DNA of 64,000 nucleotides from Ahaetulla prasina (Eukaryota; Chordata; Lepidosauria; Squamata; Colubridae): contig NC_080540.1 in NCBI RefSeq assembly GCF_028640845.1, positions 264,835,958 through 264,899,957 on the forward strand, in the 5' to 3' direction. Shown one piece after another: positions 9,500 through 19,099 of the stretch. Position numbers and translations under genes: made by a program. How positions within the stretch are numbered: the stretch's first letter is position 1; every line of letters starts with the position of its first letter. The notes below the pieces were generated by a model. It made no database searches, was not told the DNA's origin, and saw only the letters and a program-made list of their open reading frames with translations.

Positions 9500-11788
9500 A
9501 TGGAAGAGCAGCAAGTTGAAAGCTTAGAAGGAGCGGCAAAACAGGATTCTAACGATTTAGTTGAAGTCACCTATTTCCCACCTTACGAGAGGACCCGGAA
9601 CCCCGAAATGGTAGAGCCTGCATGTCAGCTTGGAGCACGGCCCAAGAACTCCGATTCATGGGTAAGCTGCCAGTCGGGAGAAAACATTTCCCCGGGGCAG
9701 AATGGAGAACCCCCTCCCTCTTCTCAACCTCACTGGAGGACAATAAAACCTGGAGAATCGGGAGAGTCACTGGATTGGGACCTGAGAAACCCCCTGAAAT
9801 CCCAGTCCCTATTAGACCTCCCTGAAACTTTTGAGCGGCTGGAGGTGAGACCTCAAGAGCCTTTAGCTCAGCCTAAATTCACCTTTTCTCCCACCAGAGA
9901 GAGAGAAATTACTGAAGCTCGAAGCCGTTCCGATGAACGCAGGAGGACCCCCCCTCCCTCTTTAACATGGCAGAGAGTTCAGGCGGCACCAGGGGCTTGG
10001 GGGGAATCGCAACTCCCCCCTCCAATTGATCTTTCCCGCCAACAGAGATCTACGCTGCCTCCAGCAGCCTCTATTCCACCTGGCTGGGCGTTTTATCCTG
10101 GACAAGGATGGATCCAATATCAATGGCAACCAGCTAGTTCAGCCCCTTTCTTTCCTGTGGGCCCCACGCCGATGGTTGTTTCATCAGCTGAAGCATTTCA
10201 AGGACTTGCTTCTCAGCAGCCAGGGGGAATTTCACCCCCCTTTGCAGCCCAACAGCCAGCCCCACCCCCGCAAATCCCTCTGCAGCAGCAAGCAGGCCAG
10301 CTAAACCCCCCTGCACCTCCTCCACCAACCCCTCCCCCTTTCAAACCAACCTTTGATGGGAATCCACACCACCTGGCTTACTTTCTCAGCAGAATTGAGG
10401 CTTACGTTGAACAATATAGACATCAATACCTATCAGAAAGAAGCCTAATCAACGCCATCTCAGATGGAATGAATGTGGGGCTAACCTCAGAGTGGATAGC
10501 TCAGCTATACAATGAACATGCACCAGAACTAAACAATATTCGTGAATTTATGGTACTGCTTCGCAACCGGTTTCAAGATGATGACCTAATTGCAGAATGT
10601 GAAACCACCTTAAAAACAATGAAACAGGGTAACAAACCGCTAAAACAATTTGTATGGGATTTCAGAAGAGTTGCTGGCAATCTTAGACATTGGCCAGAAC
10701 CTATTGTTCTTCATTATTTCAAAGACGCAATTGATCAAAACATCAGAAAAGCCTGCTCCACCAGAGGAATCCCAGAACAACTTAATGCCTGGTACAACGT
10801 GTCCATTGCTCTGGACAGAGAATTCCACCCCCTCCAAAGCCAATCACCAACTACAACTCCACAACGACCACCTACAAAATCCTCCCCCTCAAGACCAAAC
10901 ACATCCTCCACCTTTCAACCTTCAACAATAATCAAATGCTACCGTTGTGGAAAACTGGGTCACCGGGCGTCAGTTTGCCTAGCCCCAACACCCCTCCCAC
11001 AGTATCGACCACCAACTACTACCCGACCACGCAACCCCCCTCGAAAAAATCCTAATACCAGTCGCTTTGCAAGGCAAGCCATAGACCTCGCTACTGACCT
11101 TCCGTCATCTGATTCGCCTCCCGACGACTCAACCCAAGCAGAAAACGACCCAATGGTGAGTGCACCTATTCCTCCTTTTGCCATCAAAGTAAACTTAATA
11201 ATTCCAGGGGGAGAGGCCAAAAAACTTTTAGACGCTATTGTGGACACAGGATGCACCAGATGCCTAATTTCAACCTCCACAGTCGCCCAACTCCGTATAA
11301 AAACATTTCCCTTGAAGCACCCAATTAAATTCCACCAGGTAGATGGAACCTTGATTGGTGGCGTTCCAGCAACCCAAATCACACAACTAGTTCGCTTAGA
11401 AATTGGTGCCCATCATGAACTTATCAGATTCATAGTAATTCCTAAAATGTCAGAATCCATCATCCTGGGTTTAGCTTGGTTGGACAAATGGGAACCCACG
11501 ATCAAATGGGAGGATGGATTCAGGAAAATTATATGGACTTTCGGACCCTTAGACCAAATCCCCCCCCCACAAAAAAAAACCTTATCCAAAATGACCACCA
11601 AATGGAACCAACAACCACCATATCCAAACCATCTCCTAATGAACCCCGCATCCCTAAAGCATACATGGATTTATCAGACATTTTTAGCGAGCATGAATGT
11701 AACCACTTACCCCCCCACCGACAAACTGATTGCGCAATTGAATTGCACCCAGGGGCAAAATTACCAAAACCCAAAATGTACTCAATGA
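9500..11788 (+). CDS. Gag-protease polyprotein of Sushi-like Ty3/gypsy element
   Basis: A 762-residue uninterrupted frame from ATG at 9500; an upstream GTG at 9494 is in frame but ATG is the likelier start. Order of domains: an acidic then proline/glutamine-rich N-terminus (to about residue 275, with a polyproline run), a capsid-like region at about 280-445 of the kind shared by Sushi elements and the domesticated PEG10/RTL proteins, a CCHC zinc knuckle at residues 480-493 (C-X2-C-X4-H-X4-C), then an aspartic protease with D-T-G at 582-584. The frame overlaps pol by about 200 bases, and a run of A at 11571 gives a -1 shift. Gag would package RNA into cytoplasmic particles and the protease would mature them. 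LTR and pol context argues against a domesticated host gene. Confidence 0.9.
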   Translation: MEEQQVESLEGAAKQDSNDLVEVTYFPPYERTRNPEMVEPACQLGARPKNSDSWVSCQSGENISPGQNGEPPPSSQPHWRTIKPGESGESLDWDLRNPLKSQSLLDLPETFERLEVRPQEPLAQPKFTFSPTREREITEARSRSDERRRTPPPSLTWQRVQAAPGAWGESQLPPPIDLSRQQRSTLPPAASIPPGWAFYPGQGWIQYQWQPASSAPFFPVGPTPMVVSSAEAFQGLASQQPGGISPPFAAQQPAPPPQIPLQQQAGQLNPPAPPPPTPPPFKPTFDGNPHHLAYFLSRIEAYVEQYRHQYLSERSLINAISDGMNVGLTSEWIAQLYNEHAPELNNIREFMVLLRNRFQDDDLIAECETTLKTMKQGNKPLKQFVWDFRRVAGNLRHWPEPIVLHYFKDAIDQNIRKACSTRGIPEQLNAWYNVSIALDREFHPLQSQSPTTTPQRPPTKSSPSRPNTSSTFQPSTIIKCYRCGKLGHRASVCLAPTPLPQYRPPTTTRPRNPPRKNPNTSRFARQAIDLATDLPSSDSPPDDSTQAENDPMVSAPIPPFAIKVNLIIPGGEAKKLLDAIVDTGCTRCLISTSTVAQLRIKTFPLKHPIKFHQVDGTLIGGVPATQITQLVRLEIGAHHELIRFIVIPKMSESIILGLAWLDKWEPTIKWEDGFRKIIWTFGPLDQIPPPQKKTLSKMTTKWNQQPPYPNHLLMNPASLKHTWIYQTFLASMNVTTYPPTDKLIAQLNCTQGQNYQNPKCTQ
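11572..11578 (+). promoter_or_regulatory. -1 ribosomal frameshift slippery site
   Basis: A AAA AAA fits the X XXY YYZ rule in the gag-protease frame (codons CAA AAA AAA ACC from 11570). Slipping back one base enters the reverse transcriptase frame. A -1 shift between gag and pol is the known arrangement in Sushi elements and in PEG10. I have not identified a downstream pseudoknot. Confidence 0.75.
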
Positions 11789-12545
11789 CGCCAGCAGAAA
11801 TGTCTGAACTAAGAAAATACATTGACACTAACCTAGCCAGAGGGTTCATTGAACCAGCAAAATCACCTGTAGCGGTGCCTGTGCTATTTAAACAAAAGAA
11901 AGATGGTTCGCTTAGATTATGTATTGACTTCAAAAACATCAATGCTATTTGCATACAAAACACTTACCCTTTGCCACTTATGCACGACTTGTTGAACCAC
12001 CTATCAAAAGGCAAAATTTTCACCAGATTGGATTTAAGGGAAGCCTATTACCGGGTCTGCATCAAGGAAGGTGATGAATGGAAGACGGCTTTCAATTGCC
12101 CCTTGGGTAGTTTCCAATACCGTGTCATGCCCTTTGGCCTCCAAGGGGCTCCAGCTGTTTTTATACAACTAATTAATGAAACCCTGCACCCCCATCTCTA
12201 CAATGGGGTTCTTGTCTACTTAGATGATATTCTTATTTACACAGACAATATGGAACAACACATCAAATTGGTCAGACAAGTTCTTAAAAAGCTCCTAGCC
12301 GCCAAGCTATATGTCAAACTTTCCAAATGCGAATTCCATAAGGAATCCCTTGACTACCTAGGTTACCGGATATCGAAGAAAGGTATCGAAATGGACCAAC
12401 GTTCCTTTGAACACCTGAAACGCCTCTTCTCGATGGAACCAATTCTTCAACACCCGGATCCAAATAAACCTTTTGTGGTCCAAGCTGATGCAAGTGATGT
12501 AGCAATAGCCGCTGTCTTATTACAACGGAATACCGAGAACAACTT
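11578..12545 (+). pseudogene. Reverse transcriptase of Sushi-like pol, internally deleted
   Basis: Read after the -1 shift. Recognisable RT blocks run from about 11670: LRLCIDFKNIN, LDLREAYY, MPFGLQGAPAVF, and the catalytic YLDD at 12217-12228. After GIEMD (near 12396) the sequence jumps directly to the segment preceding RNase H. About 50-60 residues of the RT thumb/connection region, including the usual FLGFANFYR block, are missing in frame. The frame then breaks near 12545 inside RNase H. The catalytic motif is present, but the product could not be a normal RT. Confidence 0.88.
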
Positions 12546-13019
12546 ATGCCCTGCGCATACGTGTCTAAAAAATTGATGGACACTGAACGCAGATGGGCAG
12601 TTTGGGAAAAAGAAGCCTTTGCGGTACGTTGGGCACTCCTCTCCTGGAGGCACTTCCTTGAAGGGGCAAAAGAACCATTCGAGGTATGGACTGACCACAA
12701 AAACCTCGAATACTTAAAAAAACCCCGAAAGCTTTCCCCCAAACAAGTTCGATGGGCTCAGTTTTTCAAACGCTTCCACTTCACCCTCAAATACATCCCA
12801 GGCGACCAAAATCTACTGGCTGACGCTCTATCTAGGAAACCACAATTTGACAGCCAACGCGAAGAGGTGATTCATGTGATGATCCCCGATAGCGAACCGG
12901 CCAACCAAGCACTTACTGTGTGTAAATCTCAGAGTTTTGTTTTCCTCTCTTTGTCCTCCTTGTTTTGTATGTGTGTATGTCTGTCTTTGTGGGTAATTGT
13001 AACTGTAAAATGTATCTGA
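12546..13019 (+). pseudogene. RNase H part of Sushi-like pol, frameshifted; no integrase follows
   Basis: Continues the RNase H domain in another frame (a one-base deletion near 12545 explains it). It contains the WTDHKNLEYL block, the IPGDQNLLADALSR block and the start of the linker to integrase. Recognisable pol ends near 12915. From there to the stop at 13019 the frame encodes a hydrophobic stretch with no family resemblance. The HHCC zinc finger, DDE core and chromodomain expected for this group are absent, so the element cannot integrate itself. Confidence 0.85.
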
Positions 13020-14134
13020 TCTCTAGAGACAAGAATTTTAAATTGTTAGGGAAAAAGATAAAAACAAAAGGTTGAAGCAATGAAAATGGGGAAGAGAGAG
13101 AGAAAAAAAAGGAAAGAGCCTTTTTCCTGTCTTTGTCTGGCCAACAAAACAGTAAAAAGGACTTTTCATCTTATTTCTGTTTTTTTTCTCCTCCTCTCTA
13201 TCTTAAAGTAACAACTCAAGTTTATAAGGAAACATTTTAAGTTCACTTACAAGATAAGTTTATGAGGAAACGTTTTAAGTTCACTTACAAGAGAAAAAAA
13301 AATCAGTCTTGCATTTACTGTGTGTTTAAATGATTTTACTTGTTCATCCTCTTTCTGAAGCATGTGAATCCAGTTTTTTCTTTCTCATCAGTTGTTGAAA
13401 CTGCATTTTGTTGAAACTGCATTATCTTTTAGTAACTGCAATATTGATGTGTTGTTTCTTTTCAAACTCTGCCTGCAAGATATCTACCCCCCGCTTTTAA
13501 TCCTGTTACAATGCCTTTCTTGGGAAGATTACCCGCAAAAGTGGGGAGGAGATTCTGTTCTAATGTCTTTCAGCCCTGAAAAGATGACTCTGCAACTGTG
13601 GAAGCAGAGCACATGGTTCCAGATGCTGCCCCCAGAGGAGACCTTCCATTTGTTGGAGTCAGGAATTGAGTTTGAATCCAGCCCCCACTGAAAGTCATCA
13701 CAGCAACCAGATTGGAGCAGACCTTTCCAAACCTGACTGACCAACAAGCATGCCACCCAAAAGATATGAAAGAAAGGACCCTGAGATGTATAAGTAAAGA
13801 CTAAAAGACTCTTTTCAATTCCCGGAAGACAGCTGGAAAGACTATGGCGGGAGGGTGGAAATTCATTGTAATGTTTTCTTTCTTGTCTCATTTACATTGT
13901 AATCAGTCTAAAGTACTCATGTAAGGATTGTATTTGAGTGGCTACCACAGCAAGTTCTGAACACCTGAGATTTCTGTCTAATGGAAGGGAAATTTGTCCA
14001 GCATGTTTGTATTGTTTGTATTGACTGAATTGTAAAGGTAGCTGCATACACAGCCACACACAGAGAGACACACCATTCAGAATTAGACTGAAACTATTCC
14101 CATCACTTGCCTCCACACAAGACTTCTCCTAGGT
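13020..14134 (+). other. Non-coding 3' interior of the outer element
   Basis: About 1.1 kb with no recognisable pol sequence. A 40-base direct duplication is visible (GGAAACRTTTTAAGTTCACT type, near 13228 and 13268). AATGGAAGGGAAAT near 13980 could be a polypurine tract, but it is not adjacent to the aligned 3' LTR. Confidence 0.55.
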
Positions 14135-14600
14135 AGAATATATTTCCCTGGATGAGAAATGGAGAAACATGTTTTAAAGACAAAGCAGCTCCCTGCAACT
14201 TCCTGCCACCCCCCACCTTTGTCAATGGGCAATTAAGGCTTCAGCCAAGCTCACTCAATCCCCCCACCTTTGTCAACCATCATCTGCATCATAATAGAAC
14301 AGAAACTCACCACATGGCAAGGCTCAGGCAAGCTTGAGGGACAACCTACATTGCTAGCTAAGATCCCCCACCCCCTGGGAGTCTGACAGCCAATCAGGGT
14401 ACTCTTCCTGTGCCCCAGAAAGTTCAAAGCTCAGAAAAAGCATAAAACCAGGGAGCACACAGGATCTCAGCCCTTTTCTGTTCAGGATCTCAAGCCATGT
14501 GATCCTGACCACCATTAAGCCATCTTTCCAAGCAGCCTCCATGTTTCCAGTGTCTTTGTCCTCACTTGGAACTGAACCCAGATGGATATTTCTTACAACA
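14135..14600 (+). repeat. Outer 3' LTR (5' end missing or rearranged)
   Basis: Aligns with 7329-7793 with 5 substitutions and one 1-base insertion. Upstream of 14135 the similarity stops, whereas the 5' LTR probably extends 66 bases further. The 3' end is ACAACA followed by GTAC. Confidence 0.85.
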
Positions 14601-14834
14601 GTACTACATACAAAACATCATTAGAAAGTTATTGAGAAACTTGATGATGTCAAATATGATGTGGATTCTGTTTACCACATATTAAGAAAGTTGGATATAT
14701 TTAATATAGATTAAAGCACTTGTGCAATTCTAGAGAGAGGGAACCCTATGGAAACAGGTACTCTAGCAGGAAACTCACACCTGTCCTAATCAAATACAAT
14801 AGGACTGAAATACCTAGAATCATGTACCTTATCA

Positions 14835-16115
14835 ACTTTTGCTTAATCACATATTTTCAGTTCAGTTTAACAAATATATCAACAAATTAAAGAAACACCC
14901 ATGCTTTAATAGCAGAGACTGTAATACAAACCATGGATCTGGTCCATAGATAACACCTTTGTTATATATAAAAAAGGACTAACTAGAACACACACACAAA
15001 ACCATCAACAACATCATTAAAGGAATAAAATCCACCAGGGAAGAAGAAATCAACAGCAAGCTACCCTTCCTAGATATCTTCATTAGTAGAGGCGGTGATG
15101 GCAAATTAGAAACATAAGCCTACCATAAAACTACCAACATCAAGCAAGTGCTCCACTACTAAAGTAACAACTCAACATTCTACAAAAGAAGCTGTGTAAA
15201 AACACTACAGATATTTAGATGAACACAAACACACTGCAAAAACATCAGAAAATGAAAAGACATCAGTTATGCAATATCTACAAACCTCAAAAAATGTCTA
15301 ATCACTCAACTCAGTATAGCATAACCAATACAAGCTATGAAAAAGATAATAACACTGCCATTCATCAATAACATCTCAGAAACTACCAACAAATTATTAC
15401 AACCACATTATATCAGCATAGCACACAAACCAACTAAAGCTCTCCAAAATATCCTAAGTAAACCAAAAGACCCAGAAGTCCCAAAAGAACAAAAACCAGG
15501 AGTCATCGACAACCAACAATGTAAGGACTAGAACAGTCACTAGGTAGGACAAACTGGAAGAAGATTACCAGAGTACATTCATGCACATCAACTAGTACTC
15601 AGAAGACATTATGAAAACTCCTTAATTTCACAATACCTGGACACACTTAAACATAGTTTTAACTGGGAAACTTAACATCTTTGACCAATCCTAATCCACA
15701 AATGCTAGAGAATTCTTGGAAGCCTGGCTCTCAGACAAATCATCCATCGACAGAAACATAGACATAAACAACATCTACATACCATTCAAAAGAGACAATT
15801 AAAAAGCCAAAAAGGAAACAAAAAGACCAAAATATCTCTTCACTAGCAATCAACATCTGAGCAGAGATTGATACCAAGAGCAACAGTCAAGAAGCAAACA
15901 ATACCCCAATCAAGGAACTACCAACTCAGACAAACAATTGGATAAACAATTATCCAATCAATGAACACCACTCCCACAAACACTGACTGGGTAACCCACT
16001 AGAATATAACCCCTCCCTACTAGCGTTGATGATACCTAATATGGTAATTAAGTGTAAGAAAACAACCTCAGAGAGCACGAAAACCCCTGCAATTCAATCC
16101 TCAGCTAATATTTTA
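14835..16115 (+). mobile_element. Penelope-like retroelement, decayed
   Basis: With several stops and shifts, the plus strand encodes typical Penelope RT pieces: an ALIAETVIQ-type block (near 14905), a VDD-like motif decayed to IDN followed by TFVI (near 14945), then SKLPFLDIFISR near 15060. Further on are LPFINNISETTNKLLQPH and SIAHKPTKALQNILSKPKDP. From about 15500 come remnants of the GIY-YIG nuclease domain (QCKD, VGQTGRRL) and an EFLEAW...IDRNIDIN tail. The 3' end carries the GTTGATGATACCTAAT-type non-coding block. The catalytic residue loss and stops make it inactive. Confidence 0.85.
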
Positions 16116-16404
16116 TATTCTATTGAACTGATTTCTGTATATCTTGTTCTGCTAGCTTGAAAAATTTCCCCTTTGCTACTGTACTATAATATTTATTTGA
16201 AAAGACAATGAACATGTGTCATTGAAAGCATAAAGTAAGAATGTGTTAAAGGAAAAACAAAGCTGTGATTACCACTTTGCCCTGATGTGTGATCTCTAAA
16301 ATTCTTTGATGTCATAATATGTATGTTACCTTGTCATTAAAACCAAAAGAAGGTCAAAACTATCTGTTTATTAACCGTAGTTTTAAATAAGGATGCTTAA
16401 TTAA
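16116..16404. other. Unique DNA, nothing recognised
   Basis: AT-rich, no gene or repeat recognised. Confidence 0.5.
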
Positions 16405-16624
16405 AGAGCCCTGGTGGCGGAATGGTAAGACTATAGTATTACAGGCTAACTGCCCATAGTATGGAGTTTGATTTGACAGGCTCAAGGTTGACTCAGCTTG
16501 CCATCTTTTCAAAGCCAGTAAAATAAGGATCCAGATTGTTGGGAGCAATATGTTGACATTGTAAACAGGTCAAAGAGTGCTGTAAAGCACTATGGAGTGG
16601 TATATAAGTGTTAGTCCTATTGAT
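16405..16624 (+). mobile_element. tRNA-derived SINE, second family
   Basis: tRNA-like A box (TGGCGGAATGGTAAG) and a degenerate B box, then a body with CTCAAGGTTGACTCAGC and CACTATGGAGTGGTATATAAGT, ending in a TCCTATTG tail. The same body occurs at 27664, 45019 and 46934, with tails of (TATTGC)-type repeats. It is distinct from the Sauria SINEs. Confidence 0.8.
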
Positions 16625-16731
16625 TTTATCACATTTATTTGAAGAACAAAAAGCTTCTCTAATTTGGAATCTATTTTCAAACTAGTTCATGCTTCTATAC
16701 TCTTTGAAAGCAGAAAGTCTGTAGGATTCTC

Positions 16732-17905
16732 AATCATCCAGGTCATGGTTGTCCAAAAGCAGGAGTGAAATGCTCCTGGTTCGGACCAGCTCGCCCGATC
16801 TGGTAGCGATGGCGGATGGTGGTTCGGAGGACTGGTAGCAAAAATCCCTGGCCCCGCCCTCTGCCTCTGCTGAGCCGCATCATCAGCAGAGATTTTTTTT
16901 TTACTTTTAAAAGCAGTTTTTCTTCAGCCAAAAGTATGCCTTTAAAAGTAAAAAAAAAGCCTTTGACGATCCCGCGTTTCAGCTGAGATCGGCAGAACCA
17001 TTTAAATTCTTTTTTTTTAAGTTTTAAAAGGCTTCTCTGGCAATCCCAGCTGAGTTCCTCATCAGCAGAACCTTAAAAAACATGTTTTCTACAAGCTCTT
17101 CAGCCGAAGAGTTTATAGAAAACCTCCTTTTAAGAGGTTCTGGGCTGCCATAAGGCACTTACCTAATTAACTGTTCCGTTCCGGCTGGGAAATCCATGCA
17201 TCAGCTAGCAACTGCCTGCCTGGAATCCATCTGCTCAGTCAGCAACTGCTTTGGTGGCTGAGGAACTCTGGGAAATCAAGTCCACAAACATTAAAGTTAC
17301 TAAGGTTGGAGACCCCTGATCTAAAAAATATAAATAAAATAAAATAATAAAATAAAATATTTGTGCAGCTTTCTGAGATTTAGTGTTTCTGTAGTGTTTC
17401 GCTCTAACTACACAAACACACAAAATCTCACAAAGCTGTATGTGGCATTTTGTGTGTGTGAGTCAGTTGTGTTGTGTTGTGTGTGTGTAAAGTGTGAAAG
17501 TTGGTTTTTGAGCTTTTTGTGGCTGTATGAGGTTCCTGCTTGTTGCAGGGGCCATTTTGGTTGAAGTGCAGCTGCTTTTACATTATGTGTGACTCCGTTG
17601 TGTTGTGTTGTGTTGTATGTGTGTAAAGTGTGAAAGTTGGTTTTTGGTATCTCTTATTGTTTTGTATACGTTATTATTTTTATTATTTATTGTTATTGGC
17701 CATGCCCACCCAGTCATATGACCAACAAGCCATGCCCACCAATTAAGCCATGCCCACCAAACCAGTAGGGAAAATTTTTAGATTTCATCCCTGGTCCAAA
17801 AGGTACTCCCTCCCACCCTCAGGAGGCAACTGAACTTTCTTGTTTTTTCTTTGAGGATGTTTCGCTTCTCATCCAAGAAGCATTTTCAGCTCTGACAGGA
17901 TAGTG
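16732..17905 (-). mobile_element. Penelope-related repeat split by a hAT element
   Basis: The parts 16732-16759 and 17794-17905 read as one repeat once the hAT insertion is removed. The right part contains GAGGCAACTGAACTTTC, and on the minus strand CTGAAAATGCTTCTTGGATG followed by GAAGCGAAAC. This block recurs in worn form at 6826. Confidence 0.6.
16760..17793. mobile_element. hAT-type element, 1.03 kb, with exact target duplication
   Basis: Ends are CAGGAGTGAAAT and ATTTCATCCCTG (imperfect inverted repeats). Both sides carry the exact 9-base string GTCCAAAAG (16751-16759 and 17794-17802); 8 bases are expected, and the ninth may be chance. No transposase frame is seen. A 70-base piece of another hAT-like repeat (GTTGGAGACCCCTGAT end, near 17320) is nested inside, followed by (AAAAT)n and (TGTGT)n tracts. 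Confidence 0.88.
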
Positions 17906-18225
17906 GGGAATGGAAGGAATATTTGAAAGCAGAAAACCATGTTTTTCTGGTGGCAATTTGCTTCCCAAGTTATTTTTTAAACAATACCTTTGAGAACACA
18001 TTGTATGCTTTGTGAATATTTGCCTGCAGTAGATACAAAAGTTGCTGTTTTGTTTTTGCTTTTAAAATATCATTTAGACATGCATTTGTTCTCCAAATAA
18101 TAATTTAGACTATTATTGGGAAATATTTAAAAATAGAACAAGGTAATTAATAAACAACTCTTGCTAGGTCATTTATAAATAAAAGCTATAACATAAAATA
18201 GTTAGCAATTGTTGGGAGTTGGCTA
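17906..18225. other. Unique DNA, nothing recognised
   Basis: No gene or repeat recognised. Confidence 0.5.
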
Positions 18226-18228
18226 TAT

Positions 18229-18560
18229 AGGTTGTCCTTGGTTAACAACCACTTGTTCAGCAACTGTTTAAACCTATGACAGTGCTTAAACGAGTGATAC
18301 TTACAATCATTCCTTGAAATTCCAGCTGTCACAGTAACCCCTTGATCAAAAAATTGCAATTTGCTACCTTCCCAAGCAGTTTCCCACAAGCCATGTCAGT
18401 GGGGAAACCAGAAGGAAGTCAGAAGTCCCTGTCACATGAGTCATTGCTTATGATTTGCACTGTGACTGGCAGTGATTTGCTTAATAACTGGTAACTGGGG
18501 ACTGCCAGAACTGCCATCACTAAGTGATAAGGTGATGTGATATTGCTCTTTACAATTACA
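18229..18560. repeat. Diverged GTCCTCGAC-type interspersed repeat
   Basis: GGTTGTCCTTGGTTAACAACC at the left and a body with CACATGA and TAACTGG blocks resemble a common sauropsid repeat. Its better preserved copies here are 23305-23654 and 42665-42818. Ends are uncertain. Confidence 0.5.
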
Positions 18561-18617
18561 CTGTTTAGTAATAGAAATTCCAGTACTAATTATTATCATC
18601 AAATAAAGACTCTATAT

Positions 18618-19052
18618 GAAAAATTCAAGGCCCATGGGCCAGAACCGGACTGTGGGGTGCTTAAATCTGGCCTGCGGGGCCAGACTGGATTGGCCCACAG
18701 TGCCTCTGGTGGCTAAAACAGCCCGCATGCGACCCCCCACACTTCATTTTCACCCTCCATGGCCTCCTGCAGCACTCTGCCAGCTGAAAACAGGCTTGAA
18801 ATGGGCCGGAAATGGGCCGGAAAACGGGCTGGAAAATGATCTGAAAATGGGCCGTGCAGCCCATTTTCGGCTGGCAGAATGCTATAGGAAGCCATGGAGG
18901 GTGAAAACAAGGCACAGTGGGGCCGAAAGCGGACTCCCTACACCCCTTTTGGGCCAGCAGGGTGCTGCAGGAAGCATCCATCCCCCCCTCCCGCCAGCCC
19001 ATGAATTACAATGCTTATTCGGCCCTGGAAGAAATCCAGTTTGACACCCCTG
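18618..19052 (-). mobile_element. hAT-type MITE, CAGGGGTGTCAAACT family
   Basis: On the minus strand it starts CAGGGGTGTCAAACTGG; its other end is diverged. Flanks CTCTATAT (18610) and ACCTATAT (19053) match at 6 of 8, a plausible worn target duplication. The GC-rich body has tandem ATGGGCCGGAAA units (about 18800-18850) that make open frames on both strands; these are not genes. Confidence 0.7.
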
Positions 19053-19084
19053 ACCTATATGTCAAACAATGATAAATATTTATT

Positions 19085-19099
19085 TACTGTATTGCTTTT
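19085..19099. repeat. 15-bp target-site duplication, left copy
   Basis: TACTGTATTGCTTTT here and at 21749-21763, identical by eye. The pair brackets one retro-insertion. Confidence 0.85.

Larger units (their letters stand above)
7263..14600 (+). mobile_element. Composite LTR retrotransposon carrying a truncated Sushi-like element
   Basis: Two direct LTR copies (aligned over 7329-7793 and 14135-14600) enclose about 6.3 kb. The outer element has a tRNA-type primer binding site at 7796 but no coding region of its own that I can recognise. Its interior contains a second LTR (8995-9372) and the gag-protease-RT-RNase H part of a Sushi-like Ty3/gypsy element. LTR differences (5 substitutions and one 1-base indel in about 465 bases, counted by eye) suggest a fairly recent insertion. 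The candidate target duplication is only 4 bases (GTAC). Confidence 0.8.

Noticed and set aside
9500..11788. A domesticated PEG10/RTL-type host gene
   Set aside because: The capsid-like region fits that relationship, but an LTR, self-priming site, slippery run and pol with RT and RNase H surround it, so it is a retrotransposon copy.
18616..19044. 142-codon ORF as a gene
   Set aside because: It comes from tandem ATGGGCCGGAAA-type units in a hAT MITE; the opposite strand is equally open.
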